DNA from: DATFES01 sp035457725 | GTDB taxonomy: Bacteria; Pseudomonadota; Alphaproteobacteria; CACIAM-22H2 | Direction of reading: 5' to 3' | Assembly: GCA_035457725.1 (NCBI GenBank) | Contig: DATIBC010000070.1 | Coordinates: 1-44,514, forward strand | DNA: 44,514 nucleotides | Shown: positions 1 to 7,990 of the stretch, piece by piece | Layout: the number at the start of each line of letters is the position of its first letter | Position numbering within the stretch: position 1 is the stretch's first letter | Notes under the pieces: generated by a model | Seen by the model: the letters and a program-made list of their open reading frames with translations, nothing else | Databases searched by the model: none | What the model was told of the DNA's origin: nothing | Made by a program: the position numbers and the translations under genes

Positions 1-15
1 CGCACGACATCACCG

Positions 16-450
16 ATGGATTTGGCGCTTGCCGAGGCCGAAAAGGCGGCGGCTGCGGACGAGGTCCCGGTGGGCGCCGTCCTTGTCGACGGCGCCACCG
101 GCGAGGTGCTGGCCGCCGGACACAACCGGGTCGAGGCGACCCTCGACCCCAGCGCGCATGCCGAAATGATTGTCATCCGCGAAGCATCGAGGCGCCGCGG
201 CAAGAAACGCCTCGAGGATTGCGATCTGTATGTCACCTTGGAACCCTGCGCGATGTGCGCGGCGGCGATCTCACTGGCGCGACTGCGCCGTGTCTATTTC
301 GGCGCCGAGGACCCCAAGGGCGGCGCCGTGGTTCATGGCCCGCGCTTCTTCGGCCAGCCGACCTGCCATCACCGGCCCGAGGTCTATGGCGGCATCGCCG
401 AGGCGCGGGCGAGCGCACTGCTGCGTGATTTTTTCAAGCCGCGCCGGTGA
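16..450 (+). CDS. tadA: tRNA-specific adenosine deaminase TadA
   Basis: TadA deaminates the wobble adenosine 34 of tRNA-Arg(ACG) to inosine in the cytoplasm. The 144 residues form one CDA-fold domain. The zinc and catalytic residues are visible as HAE (His48, Glu50) and PCAMC (Cys78, Cys81), and the C-terminus (ALLRDFFKPRR) resembles the TadA tail that contacts tRNA. The frame stays open to base 1 (RTTSP precedes Met1), and many homologues have a few extra N-terminal residues, so the true start may lie outside the window; ATG 16 is the first start visible. A second CDA-fold enzyme at 42305 is a guanine-deaminase type, so the two are not duplicates. The family call is firm and only the start is uncertain. 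Confidence 0.93.
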   Translation: MDLALAEAEKAAAADEVPVGAVLVDGATGEVLAAGHNRVEATLDPSAHAEMIVIREASRRRGKKRLEDCDLYVTLEPCAMCAAAISLARLRRVYFGAEDPKGGAVVHGPRFFGQPTCHHRPEVYGGIAEARASALLRDFFKPRR

Positions 451-560
451 GTTGACCCCGAACGCAGGATTTCGCCGGCGCCCTCGTGGAATCGATCGAA
501 ACCGGCATCGCGCCGCGACAGGCGCGGCGCCGTCATGTCCACGAAAGGAACGCCACCGCC

Positions 561-1016
561 ATGAGACCGATCTACGCCACGTTGGCCGCTGCGATCATCG
601 CAATTTCCGCCGGCGCTGCGATAGCGCAATCGCGCCCGCCGGCCGCGCATGGCGGCCGCTTCGGCATGCATGAGCTATCGCCCGAGGAGCGGCAAAAGCT
701 GCGCGAACGCTGGCAAAACATGACCCAGGAGGAGCGTGAAAAGGCGCGCGCCGAGCATCGCGCCAAGATGAAAGCGCGTTGGGAGAGCATGACGGACGAA
801 GAACGCGAAAAGGCGCGCGCCGAGCATCGCGCCCGCATGCGCGCGCGCTGGGAAAGCATGACGCCCGAACAGCGGGCCGAGATGCGTCAACGCTTCGAGG
901 AGCGTCTGGCGCAAATGCCGCCCGATGAGCGCGCGCGAATCGAGCAACGGATGCAGGAGCGGCGCGAGCGGCACGAGCAGCGGCGGCGCCTCGAAGAGCG
1001 CCAGCTTCCGAACTGA
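561..1016 (+). CDS. Exported Glu/Arg-rich repeat protein, DUF3106-like
   Basis: The 151-residue protein has no known biochemical role. Residues 1-22 (MRPIYATLAAAIIAISAGAAIAQ) look like a Sec signal peptide with an AxA-type cleavage site. The rest is strongly charged and predicted helical, built from 23-residue units starting WxxMT(x)EER at bases 711, 780 and 849. The pattern resembles DUF3106 proteins, which carry LSPEERQ-type repeats. Two units share a 27-base identical stretch, so the array probably grew by recent tandem duplication. The ATG at 561 is preferred over an in-frame codon at 486 because it follows AAAGGAA at good spacing and gives a clean signal peptide. It stands alone between tadA and a convergent gene. 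A periplasmic location is inferred. Confidence 0.8.
   Translation: MRPIYATLAAAIIAISAGAAIAQSRPPAAHGGRFGMHELSPEERQKLRERWQNMTQEEREKARAEHRAKMKARWESMTDEEREKARAEHRARMRARWESMTPEQRAEMRQRFEERLAQMPPDERARIEQRMQERRERHEQRRRLEERQLPN
711..917 (+). repeat. 69-bp tandem repeat inside the DUF3106-like gene
   Basis: Two near-identical 69-base units lie at 711-779 and 780-848, each beginning TGG (Trp) and encoding 23 residues. A degraded third unit starts at 849. Bases 738-764 and 807-833 are identical. The unit length is a multiple of three, so gain or loss keeps the frame. Confidence 0.8.
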
Positions 1017-1037
1017 CGGACGATTGAGTGACCGGCG

Positions 1038-2075
1038 TCAGGCGCGCATGAAGCGCCAGACGCCGTCGCTGTCTTGTTCGCGCCGCGCGCGGCCTTCCGC
1101 CTCGAGCAGGTGCAGATGCGCCAGCGCCTCGCCGATCGCTAGGCTGAGATTTCCCGGGTGAATCTCGCGCCGAAAAAGGTACCGGAAGCATTCGGCCGCC
1201 GAGTGCGGCTGCGCCAGCGCTTCGGCAAGCTTGTCGAGCCGCTGAGCGTGATGCGCTCTGAGCTCGACGATTCGCTCGTGGACGCCGCGGTATGGCAAAC
1301 CATGTGCCGGCAACACCAGCACATCGTCGGGCAGGTCGGCGAAATTCGCCAACGAACCAAGATAGTCGGCGAGCGGGTTGGCGAAGGGCTCGAGCGGCCA
1401 TACGCTGACATTGGGCGAGATTCGCGGCAACAGGATGTCGCCGCCGATGATCAGGTTGAGGTCCGGGCACCACAGACAGGCGTGTTCGGGCGCGTGTCCG
1501 CGGCCGATGAGCGGCGTCCACTCGCGCCCGCCGATGCCGATCGGCTGGCGTTGCGCGATCCTCCGGAACGCCGACGGAACTTCCGGCACGCCCTTGCGGT
1601 AGACATTCCCAGGCTGCGCAAATGGCGCGAGCCGATCGCCGTCGAGGCCGTTGGCGCGGTAGAACGCCACGCGATTGGCGATATCGGTGTCCGACCCCTG
1701 GGCATGGACGGTGCGCGCCATCAGCATCTCGCCGGCCGTGATATGGAGCGGCATCTTCCATCGCTCGACCAGCCAGCTTGCGAGCCCCAGATGGTCGGGG
1801 TGGAAATGAGTGACGAACAGGCGCGTGACCCGACGGCCGCCGAGCGCTTCGGCGAAAATCCTCTCCCAATGTTGCTTGGCCTCCTCGCGCGCCAGCCCGC
1901 AATCGACGATGGCCCAGTCCTCGCCATCTTCGATCAGCCACAGATTGATGTGATCGGGTGGAAACGGCAGCGGCATGCGCACCCAGCGCACCCCGGGGGC
2001 GATCTCGTGCGTCGTTCCGGGCGCCGGAGCGTCGTTGGTCGGGTAGCGAAGATCGGCCTTGGCGATGGTGGTCAT
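1038..2075 (-). CDS. MBL-fold metallo-hydrolase
   Basis: This is a 345-residue metallo-beta-lactamase-fold enzyme, probably binding two zinc ions. The motif THFHPDH (His90, His92, Asp94, His95) supplies the first metal ligands; GRGHAPEH and the aspartate of IIGGDIL are good candidates for the rest. The C-terminal 90 residues (LRAHHAQRLDKLAEAL onward) resemble the helical tail of LACTB2/glyoxalase-II-like hydrolases. There is no signal peptide, so it is probably cytoplasmic. The substrate cannot be read from the sequence; thioesters, glyoxalase-type substrates or nucleic acids are all possible for the superfamily. It lies 90 bases downstream of purD on the same strand and may be read through from it. 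Confidence 0.88.
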   Translation of the reverse strand: MTTIAKADLRYPTNDAPAPGTTHEIAPGVRWVRMPLPFPPDHINLWLIEDGEDWAIVDCGLAREEAKQHWERIFAEALGGRRVTRLFVTHFHPDHLGLASWLVERWKMPLHITAGEMLMARTVHAQGSDTDIANRVAFYRANGLDGDRLAPFAQPGNVYRKGVPEVPSAFRRIAQRQPIGIGGREWTPLIGRGHAPEHACLWCPDLNLIIGGDILLPRISPNVSVWPLEPFANPLADYLGSLANFADLPDDVLVLPAHGLPYRGVHERIVELRAHHAQRLDKLAEALAQPHSAAECFRYLFRREIHPGNLSLAIGEALAHLHLLEAEGRARREQDSDGVWRFMRA

Positions 2076-2165
2076 CGTGGGGTCGGTTCTCGATTCGATT
2101 GGCGGTCGCCTACCGTACCCGCGGGTCGCCGGGCTGAGGGTTGAGGAATTCGCGCCTCTCCCCCG

Positions 2166-3440
2166 TCAAATCGCGCCGACTGCCCGCCAGCCGATGTCGC
2201 GGCGGCAGAAGCCGCCCGGCCATTCAATCGCGTCGACTGCCCGATAGGCCCGCGTTTGCGCTTCGGCGACGGTTTTGCCGGTCGCGGTGACGCCAAGCAC
2301 TCGCCCGCCGGCTGCGACGACACGGCCATCCGCGCGTGCCGTACCGGCATGGAATATCGTCACGCCGGGCAGCGCTGCCGCTTCGGCGAGGCCCATGATT
2401 TCGCCGCCCTTGGCGTATTCGCCGGGATATCCCTTGGCCGCCATCACGACACACAGCGCAGCGTCGTCGTGCCAGCGCAGGTCAAACGTCTTGAGCGCGC
2501 CGTCCCGCGCCGCGATTAGCGCCAGCAGCAAATCGGACTTGAGGCGCGTCACGAGGACCTGGCATTCGGGGTCGCCGAAGCGCACGTTGTACTCGAGCAG
2601 TTTCACGCCCTGCGATCCGATCATCAATCCTGCGAACAACACGCCCCTGAACGGCCGGCCTTCCTGCGCCATGCCGGCGACCGTCGGGCGGATGATCGTC
2701 GACATGATCGTCTCAGCGAGCGTCGGCGTGACGATCGGCGCCGGCGAATACGCGCCCATGCCGCCGGTGTTCGGGCCGGTGTCGCCGTCGCCCGCGCGTT
2801 TATGATCCTGCGCTGCGGCGAGCGGCAGAGCGTTGGCACCGTCGACAAGGGCGAAGAAGCTCGCCTCCTCGCCGTCGAGACACTCCTCGATGATCACCGC
2901 GGCGCCGGCCTCGCCGAAGCGGCGCGCGACAAGCGCCTCGTCGATCGCCGCGATCGCCTGATCGACGCTAGTCGCAACGGTGACGCCCTTGCCCGCCGCC
3001 AGGCCATCGGCTTTGATGACGATTGGAGCGCCTTTGTCGCGTACGAAACGGCGCGCCGCCGCGGCGTCGCTGAAGCATTCGTATGTCGCCGTCGGAACGC
3101 CGTACTTGGCGCACAGCGCCTTCATGAATCCTTTCGAGCCCTCGAGTGCGGCGGCGGCGGCGCTCGGGCCGAACGAGGCGATCCCCGCCGCTTCGAGGCG
3201 GTCGACTAGGCCGGCGACCAGCGGCGCCTCCGGTCCGACGACGACGAAATCGACCTTCGCGTCCCGCGCGAAGCGAACCAGGCGGTCGAGATCCATCGCC
3301 GGGATGTCGACGCATTCCGCCTCGGCGGCGATTCCGGCGTTGCCGGGCGCGCAATAGAGCTTGTCGCACAATGGCGAGGCGGCGATCGCCCAGCACAACG
3401 CGTGCTCGCGGCCGCCCGAGCCGACGACGAGAATCCGCAT
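2166..3440 (-). CDS. purD: Phosphoribosylamine-glycine ligase (GAR synthetase)
   Basis: PurD joins glycine to 5-phosphoribosylamine using ATP, the second step of purine synthesis, in the cytoplasm. The protein is 424 residues, the usual length. It begins with the hallmark MRILVVGSGGREHALCW, followed by an ATP-grasp domain (IVIKADGLAAGKGV near residues 139-152; GDPECQVLVTRL near 290) and a C-terminal domain. All expected segments are present without frame breaks. It is divergent from xseA, with 62 bases between the starts, a layout common in alphaproteobacteria. Confidence 0.97.
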   Translation of the reverse strand: MRILVVGSGGREHALCWAIAASPLCDKLYCAPGNAGIAAEAECVDIPAMDLDRLVRFARDAKVDFVVVGPEAPLVAGLVDRLEAAGIASFGPSAAAAALEGSKGFMKALCAKYGVPTATYECFSDAAAARRFVRDKGAPIVIKADGLAAGKGVTVATSVDQAIAAIDEALVARRFGEAGAAVIIEECLDGEEASFFALVDGANALPLAAAQDHKRAGDGDTGPNTGGMGAYSPAPIVTPTLAETIMSTIIRPTVAGMAQEGRPFRGVLFAGLMIGSQGVKLLEYNVRFGDPECQVLVTRLKSDLLLALIAARDGALKTFDLRWHDDAALCVVMAAKGYPGEYAKGGEIMGLAEAAALPGVTIFHAGTARADGRVVAAGGRVLGVTATGKTVAEAQTRAYRAVDAIEWPGGFCRRDIGWRAVGAI

Positions 3441-3502
3441 GGGCGATTCGTGGGACCTATCGACGCGGGGAATCGGCTTGTATCATATCGGCGAGCGACG
3501 CC

Positions 3503-5011
3503 ATGAGCGAAAATTCGGTTCCCGAATCGGCCCTCAGGGCCAATCTTCCCGAGTACACGGTGAGCGAAATCTCCGCCGCCGTGAAGCGGACGGTCGAGGA
3601 TAATTTCGGCTGGGTCAGGGTGCGCGGCGAGATTTCGCGGCCGGCGATTCCCGGCTCGGGCCACTGCTACCTGCGGCTCAAGGACGAAAACGCGGTGCTC
3701 GAAGCGGTGATCTGGAAGGGGACGCTAGCGCGGCTCGGCATGCGCCCCGAGGAAGGCATGGAGGTCGTCTGCACCGGCCGGATGACGACCTATCCCGGCA
3801 AGTCGAGCTATCAGCTCGTCGTCGACCGCATGGAACTGGCCGGCGAGGGCGCGCTGCTCAAGCTGATCGAGGACCGCAAGAAGAAGCTCGCCGCCGAGGG
3901 CCTTTTCGATGCAGAACGCAAGAAGAAGCTGCCGCGATTGCCGGATGTGATCGGCGTCGTCACCTCGCCGACCGGTGCGGTGATTCGCGATATCCTGCAT
4001 CGCCTCAACGGTCGATTCCCGCGCCGCGTGCTGCTGTGGCCCGTCGCGGTGCAAGGCGAAGGGGCGGCCGAGCAGATCGCCGCCGCCATCGCCGGCTTCA
4101 ACGCGTTGAAGCCCGGCGGGACGGTGCCGCGCCCGGACGTGCTGATCGTTGCGCGGGGTGGCGGCAGCCTCGAGGACCTGATGGCGTTCAACGAGGAGAT
4201 CGTCGTGCGCGCCGCGGCGGCGAGCGACATTCCGCTGATTTCGGCGGTCGGGCACGCAACCGATACGACGCTGATCGACTTCGCCGCCAGCGTGCGCGCG
4301 CCGACGCCCACGGCCGCGGCCGAAATGGCGGTGCCGGTGCGCGCCGAGCTGCTCGCCGACCTGCTGAAGGACGCGCGTCGGCTGGTCAACGCGCTGCAGC
4401 GCCGCGTCACCGAGGGGCGCGCGCGCGTCGAAGGGCTGGGGCGCGGCCTGGGTGATCCTCGACGCGTGATCGAAGAACGCGCGCAGCGCCTCGACGAGCG
4501 CGGCGAACGCCTGCGGCTTGCCTTCGGGAATCTCCTGCACCGCCGCGTCGCGCAGATCGCCGAGCTTGGCGCGCGCCTTCCTCATCCGCGAATCGTCGTC
4601 GATCGCGCCGGCCAACGCACCGCCGATCTTGCCGCACGGCTGGCCGCATCGCGGTTCGTCGCTCTACGTACGATCGCCCAGGGGCTTGAGCGCGCGCGCG
4701 AACTACGGGAACGCGCAGCGCGCGCCGTGCGTCGCGGGCTTAACGACCGCCAACGCGAAACGACGCGATTGGCGCAGCTTCTTGAAGGCTACTCCTACCA
4801 GGGCGTGCTCGAGCGCGGGTTCGTTCTCGTCCATGATCCGCGCGGTCGCGCCGTGACGAGCGCGGCGGCGGCGCGCCGCGAACGCGAACTGGCCTTGCGC
4901 TTCGGCGATGGCGAGGTGGGCGTGCGCGTCGAGGCCGAGGCGGCGCGAGCGGCCAGGCCAGCACGCCCGCGACGCAACAAACCGCCGGGCTCGCAGGGCG
5001 AGTTGCTATGA
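3503..5011 (+). CDS. xseA: Exodeoxyribonuclease VII large subunit
   Basis: XseA is the catalytic and DNA-binding subunit of ExoVII, which degrades single-stranded DNA in repair. The 502 residues show the N-terminal OB fold (WVRVRGEISRP, then GHCYLRLKDENAVLEAVIWKG), the central nuclease region (ARGGGSLEDLMAFNEE, SAVGHATDTTLIDF) and a long Arg-rich coiled-coil C-terminal half. The frame is open far upstream, but ATG 3503 is chosen because family similarity begins just after it (MSENSVPESALRANLPEYTV) and upstream codons are antisense to purD. The stop overlaps the next start in an ATGA, indicating translational coupling to the M23 peptidase. No xseB is seen in the window. Confidence 0.95.
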   Translation: MSENSVPESALRANLPEYTVSEISAAVKRTVEDNFGWVRVRGEISRPAIPGSGHCYLRLKDENAVLEAVIWKGTLARLGMRPEEGMEVVCTGRMTTYPGKSSYQLVVDRMELAGEGALLKLIEDRKKKLAAEGLFDAERKKKLPRLPDVIGVVTSPTGAVIRDILHRLNGRFPRRVLLWPVAVQGEGAAEQIAAAIAGFNALKPGGTVPRPDVLIVARGGGSLEDLMAFNEEIVVRAAAASDIPLISAVGHATDTTLIDFAASVRAPTPTAAAEMAVPVRAELLADLLKDARRLVNALQRRVTEGRARVEGLGRGLGDPRRVIEERAQRLDERGERLRLAFGNLLHRRVAQIAELGARLPHPRIVVDRAGQRTADLAARLAASRFVALRTIAQGLERARELRERAARAVRRGLNDRQRETTRLAQLLEGYSYQGVLERGFVLVHDPRGRAVTSAAAARRERELALRFGDGEVGVRVEAEAARAARPARPRRNKPPGSQGELL

Positions 5012-5841
5012 TTCGCGCCGCAACGGCGATTCTTCTTGCTGTCACGCAACTGGTGACGGCCGCCGGCGCTGCAGGAGCGGAGCTCCGCCTCGACGGCCGA
5101 CCGATTCAAGGTGGTCTGATCGTCGGACAGGCCGCGCCAGGCGCTCGCGTCGCGGTCGATGGTCGTGCGGTGCGTGTCGCCCCTGACGGACGATTCCTGA
5201 TCGGCTTTGGCCGCGAGGCCGGGCCAAACGCGATCCTGGCGGTGATTTGGCCGGACGGGACCCAGGAGCGGCGCGCGCTCGATATCGCGCCGCGCGCATA
5301 CGACATTCAACGAATTGACGGCCTTCCCGAACGCCTCGTCAGCCCGGCGCTCGAGGACCTAGCGCGTATCAAGCAGGATTCGGCGCGAATCGCAGCCGCG
5401 CGCCAGCGCGACACCGCGGAGTCCATGTTCGCCTCGGGGTTCGCGTGGCCGGCTATTGGCGCGATTTCGGGAGTATATGGCAGCCAGCGCATCTTGAACG
5501 GTCAGCCGCGACAACCCCATTTCGGGGTCGATATCGCCGCGCCGACGGGGACGCCGGTTGCCGCCCCCGCCGATGCGATCGTTGTGCTCACCGACGAGGC
5601 GATGTTCTTCACCGGCAAGACGTTGATGCTCGATCACGGCCACGGCCTCACGTCCGTCTTTGCGCACCTTTCCGAAATCGCCGTCGGCGATGGCGAGCGC
5701 GTGCGCAAGGGGCAGATAGTCGGTCGCCTCGGCGCCACCGGCCGCGTGACCGGTGCCCATCTTCATTGGGGAATGGCGCTATTCGGTGTCCAGCTCGATC
5801 CGGCGTTGTTGGTTCCGCCGATGCCTGCTCCGGCAAACTGA
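5008..5841 (+). CDS. Exported M23-family (LytM-type) metallopeptidase
   Basis: This 277-residue protein is a likely periplasmic peptidoglycan endopeptidase or LytM-fold regulator. It has an N-terminal signal peptide (about residues 1-26), a beta-rich N-domain, a short helical linker (about 120-140) and a C-terminal M23 domain. Zinc ligands look intact: His and Asp in HFGVDIAAPTGTPV and the HLHWG motif near the C-terminus, with HGHGLTSVFAHL between. An intact HxH and HxxxD favour real enzymatic activity rather than a degenerate activator. It overlaps xseA by ATGA; a functional link between the two is not implied. Confidence 0.92.
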   Translation: MIRAATAILLAVTQLVTAAGAAGAELRLDGRPIQGGLIVGQAAPGARVAVDGRAVRVAPDGRFLIGFGREAGPNAILAVIWPDGTQERRALDIAPRAYDIQRIDGLPERLVSPALEDLARIKQDSARIAAARQRDTAESMFASGFAWPAIGAISGVYGSQRILNGQPRQPHFGVDIAAPTGTPVAAPADAIVVLTDEAMFFTGKTLMLDHGHGLTSVFAHLSEIAVGDGERVRKGQIVGRLGATGRVTGAHLHWGMALFGVQLDPALLVPPMPAPAN

Positions 5842-5873
5842 TCCCTTGTTCGCGCCGTCGCCGTGCCGCTCTT

Positions 5874-5892
5874 GCGGCGGGGACCGCGCCGC
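5874..5892. terminator. Possible GC-rich hairpin between convergent genes
   Basis: A 6-bp perfect stem (GCGGCG/CGCCGC) with a 7-base loop lies between the convergent ends of the M23 peptidase and the GT10 gene. There is no U-tract, so a bidirectional terminator is only plausible. Confidence 0.3.
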
Positions 5893-5900
5893 CAAAGGTG

Positions 5901-7022
5901 TTATCTCGACGCCGTCCGGGGCTTGAGGCTTCGATAGTGGCGGCGCGTTCGAATGTGCTCGAGCGCGAAACGCAGGGCGTGTAGCGGGCTGCGGCTCCGG
6001 CTGCGATGTCGACTGTAGACCAGCGCTCCCGGCTCGCGCGCCGCCGTCGCGTCGAAGCGCTGCTCGACGAGGCCGGCGATCACGGCAAACAGGTTGTACT
6101 TCTCGAGCACGCGCCTTCGTGCTTCGCGAATCGCCGGCAGACGGCGCTCAAACTCTCCAGCTGCGATCGCCTCGGCGATCCGCCGCACCGCCGCATCGGG
6201 TTCGCGGATGTCGATGGCGATGAAGCTCTCGGCCGGAAAGTATTCCGCCGCATTCGGGCAGCCGTAATAGAACGGCAACGTCAGGCCGAGATACGCATCT
6301 GCGAGCTTTTCCGTCCAATGATGCGGCGCGATGTGGTTTTCGATGACCAGGTGGTAGCGAAAGCCGTCGAGCGCGTCGGCCTTGTCGTCGATCGGGCGAA
6401 TGCCGCGGCCGTACAGCGCCATTTCGGGAATCGATCGTTTCAGGCGTATCGTGAACTCGTAACGGGCGGCGTGGACGGTGTTCCGCTGTTTCTTGCTGGA
6501 CGAGACGGCAGACAAATCGACCGTCTTACGCTCGGGCGGCGACGCCGCCATTTCATCCCATGTCCGAAGTCGCTGCGATCCGACGCCGTAGAGCCACCGC
6601 AAGGCCGGCTGCGTGCGGACCGCCTGCGGATTGGTGATCGCCCACGGCTCCTGGCTGGTGATGATGACGCCGAATTGATCCAGAAAATCGTAGCCGTAGG
6701 TCTTGATCGATGACGGCTCCATCGTGATGAAGAGCGTATGCCGCCGAGGGCAGGCGAGCGTTTCGACGCGACTCGAGAACCGCTCATCGGGATAAGGGGG
6801 AAGATCGTCATATACGGCGAGCCAATCATAATCGCGCGCGTCGGGATCGAAGACGAAGCGGCAGCGGCCCCAAATGCCCGAACCGCCGGGAAACTGCCGC
6901 AAGAAGACGTCCTGATGCTTCGCCTGCATGCCCTTGGCGACGAACTTCACCACGATCTCGCCGCTCCGCGATGCGTCGCCGCGGTCGAGCAATCCGCCCG
7001 TCGCGTTGTCGGCCTGGCTCAT
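5901..7022 (-). CDS. Glycosyltransferase family 10 (fucosyltransferase-like)
   Basis: The 373 residues match the GT10 alpha-1,3/4-fucosyltransferase fold. The donor-binding C-domain motif is clear at about residues 223-267 (YHLVIENHIAPHHWTEKL followed by LPFYYGCPNAAEYFP), containing the ENxxxxxxxTEK signature that binds GDP-sugar. No signal peptide or membrane helix is evident, and the basic C-terminus (RHRSRSRSPLHALRFALEHIRTRRHYRS) could contact the inner membrane. It is the last gene of the minus-strand envelope block, 62 bases after the lipid A acyltransferase, so the acceptor may be an LPS or other envelope sugar; that link is inferred. The actual sugar cannot be told from sequence. Confidence 0.85.
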   Translation of the reverse strand: MSQADNATGGLLDRGDASRSGEIVVKFVAKGMQAKHQDVFLRQFPGGSGIWGRCRFVFDPDARDYDWLAVYDDLPPYPDERFSSRVETLACPRRHTLFITMEPSSIKTYGYDFLDQFGVIITSQEPWAITNPQAVRTQPALRWLYGVGSQRLRTWDEMAASPPERKTVDLSAVSSSKKQRNTVHAARYEFTIRLKRSIPEMALYGRGIRPIDDKADALDGFRYHLVIENHIAPHHWTEKLADAYLGLTLPFYYGCPNAAEYFPAESFIAIDIREPDAAVRRIAEAIAAGEFERRLPAIREARRRVLEKYNLFAVIAGLVEQRFDATAAREPGALVYSRHRSRSRSPLHALRFALEHIRTRRHYRSLKPRTASR

Positions 7023-7084
7023 TTCAAATCCGCAGTTTCATCTGCCGTGACGTCCTGCTGCAGTCTTGGCGCTACGACCGACGC

Positions 7085-7990
7085 TCAATCGGACCAGCGA
7101 CGGTGCACCCACAGCCATTGGCCCGGGCGCTGGCGGATCCATTCTTCAACGACGGCGTTGACGCGCGTCATGATTGCCTTGATGTCGGCCAGCCGGTTGC
7201 CGCTTCGTGGCAGCTCCAACGGCGGATGCACCGTGAGGCGAAACCGCGTTCCTCCCAGACGCTCGACCTGTGTCGGCAGGACCGTGCAGTGGAAACGAAG
7301 CGCGAGCTGCGCGATCGCCGGCGCGGTCATCGCATCGCGGCCGAAGAACGGCACGGGGATGCCGTCGTTCATTTTCTGATCGACCAGGATACCGAGCGGC
7401 TCGCCCTTCTCGAGCGTGGCGATCGCCGCACGCGCTCCGGCGGCGCCTTTTTGAATCAAACTGCGCGAGATATCGCCGCGTCCCTTGCGGAACAGGCGTT
7501 CGACCCACGGATTGTTGGCCGGTCGGTAGATGAGGTGCAGCGGTATTCCATAGTGGATGGCCACGACTCCGCAGACCTCCCAATTCGCCAGATGCGCGGC
7601 GAACAAGATGATCGGCTGACGGCGGGCCACGGCGGCGTCAATATGCTCCAGACCGCGAATTTCGAATCGGCCATCCTTGCGAAACGGCTCGAGACGCGAC
7701 AAGTGGGGGTATTCGGCCGCCACTCGGCCAAGGTTGTCCCACATCTCGGTGACGATGGCGTTGAGCTCAGCCGGCGACTTTTCGGGAAAGGCGCGCTCCA
7801 GATTGCGCCGCGCGCGCCTCGTCACGCCGATCCATGGGCCGAAATTGCGCCCGACCCAGCCGCCGATCGCCGAGGCGCGGTCGACCGACATCGCTCCCAG
7901 CACGCGAAACGTGGTCAACGCGATCGCACCCTCGACCGGTTGTGCGATCGAACGCGTGAACCAGCGCTGCAGCTTGGTGCGGTCAGCCAT
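7085..7990 (-). CDS. Lipid A biosynthesis acyltransferase (LpxL/HtrB family)
   Basis: Enzymes of this family transfer a secondary acyl chain from acyl-ACP onto Kdo2-lipid IVA at the inner membrane. The 301-residue form starts at ATG 7990, overlapping the lpxK stop by 8 bases; an upstream in-frame start at 8086 would run through lpxK and is rejected. The catalytic HX4E is His133-Glu138 (AAHLANWE), and the conserved tail WLWVHRRW is present. Whether it adds the LpxL or LpxM chain cannot be decided, so no symbol is given. It is part of the tightly packed lipid A block. Confidence 0.92.
   Translation of the reverse strand: MADRTKLQRWFTRSIAQPVEGAIALTTFRVLGAMSVDRASAIGGWVGRNFGPWIGVTRRARRNLERAFPEKSPAELNAIVTEMWDNLGRVAAEYPHLSRLEPFRKDGRFEIRGLEHIDAAVARRQPIILFAAHLANWEVCGVVAIHYGIPLHLIYRPANNPWVERLFRKGRGDISRSLIQKGAAGARAAIATLEKGEPLGILVDQKMNDGIPVPFFGRDAMTAPAIAQLALRFHCTVLPTQVERLGGTRFRLTVHPPLELPRSGNRLADIKAIMTRVNAVVEEWIRQRPGQWLWVHRRWSD

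Noticed and set aside
595..1941. Open minus-strand frame of 448 codons across the DUF3106-like and MBL genes
   Set aside because: It covers two better supported genes in other frames and has no recognisable domain.
3146..3502. Upstream extension of the xseA frame
   Set aside because: It overlaps purD in antisense, with Arg-rich sequence; homology to XseA starts only at 3503.
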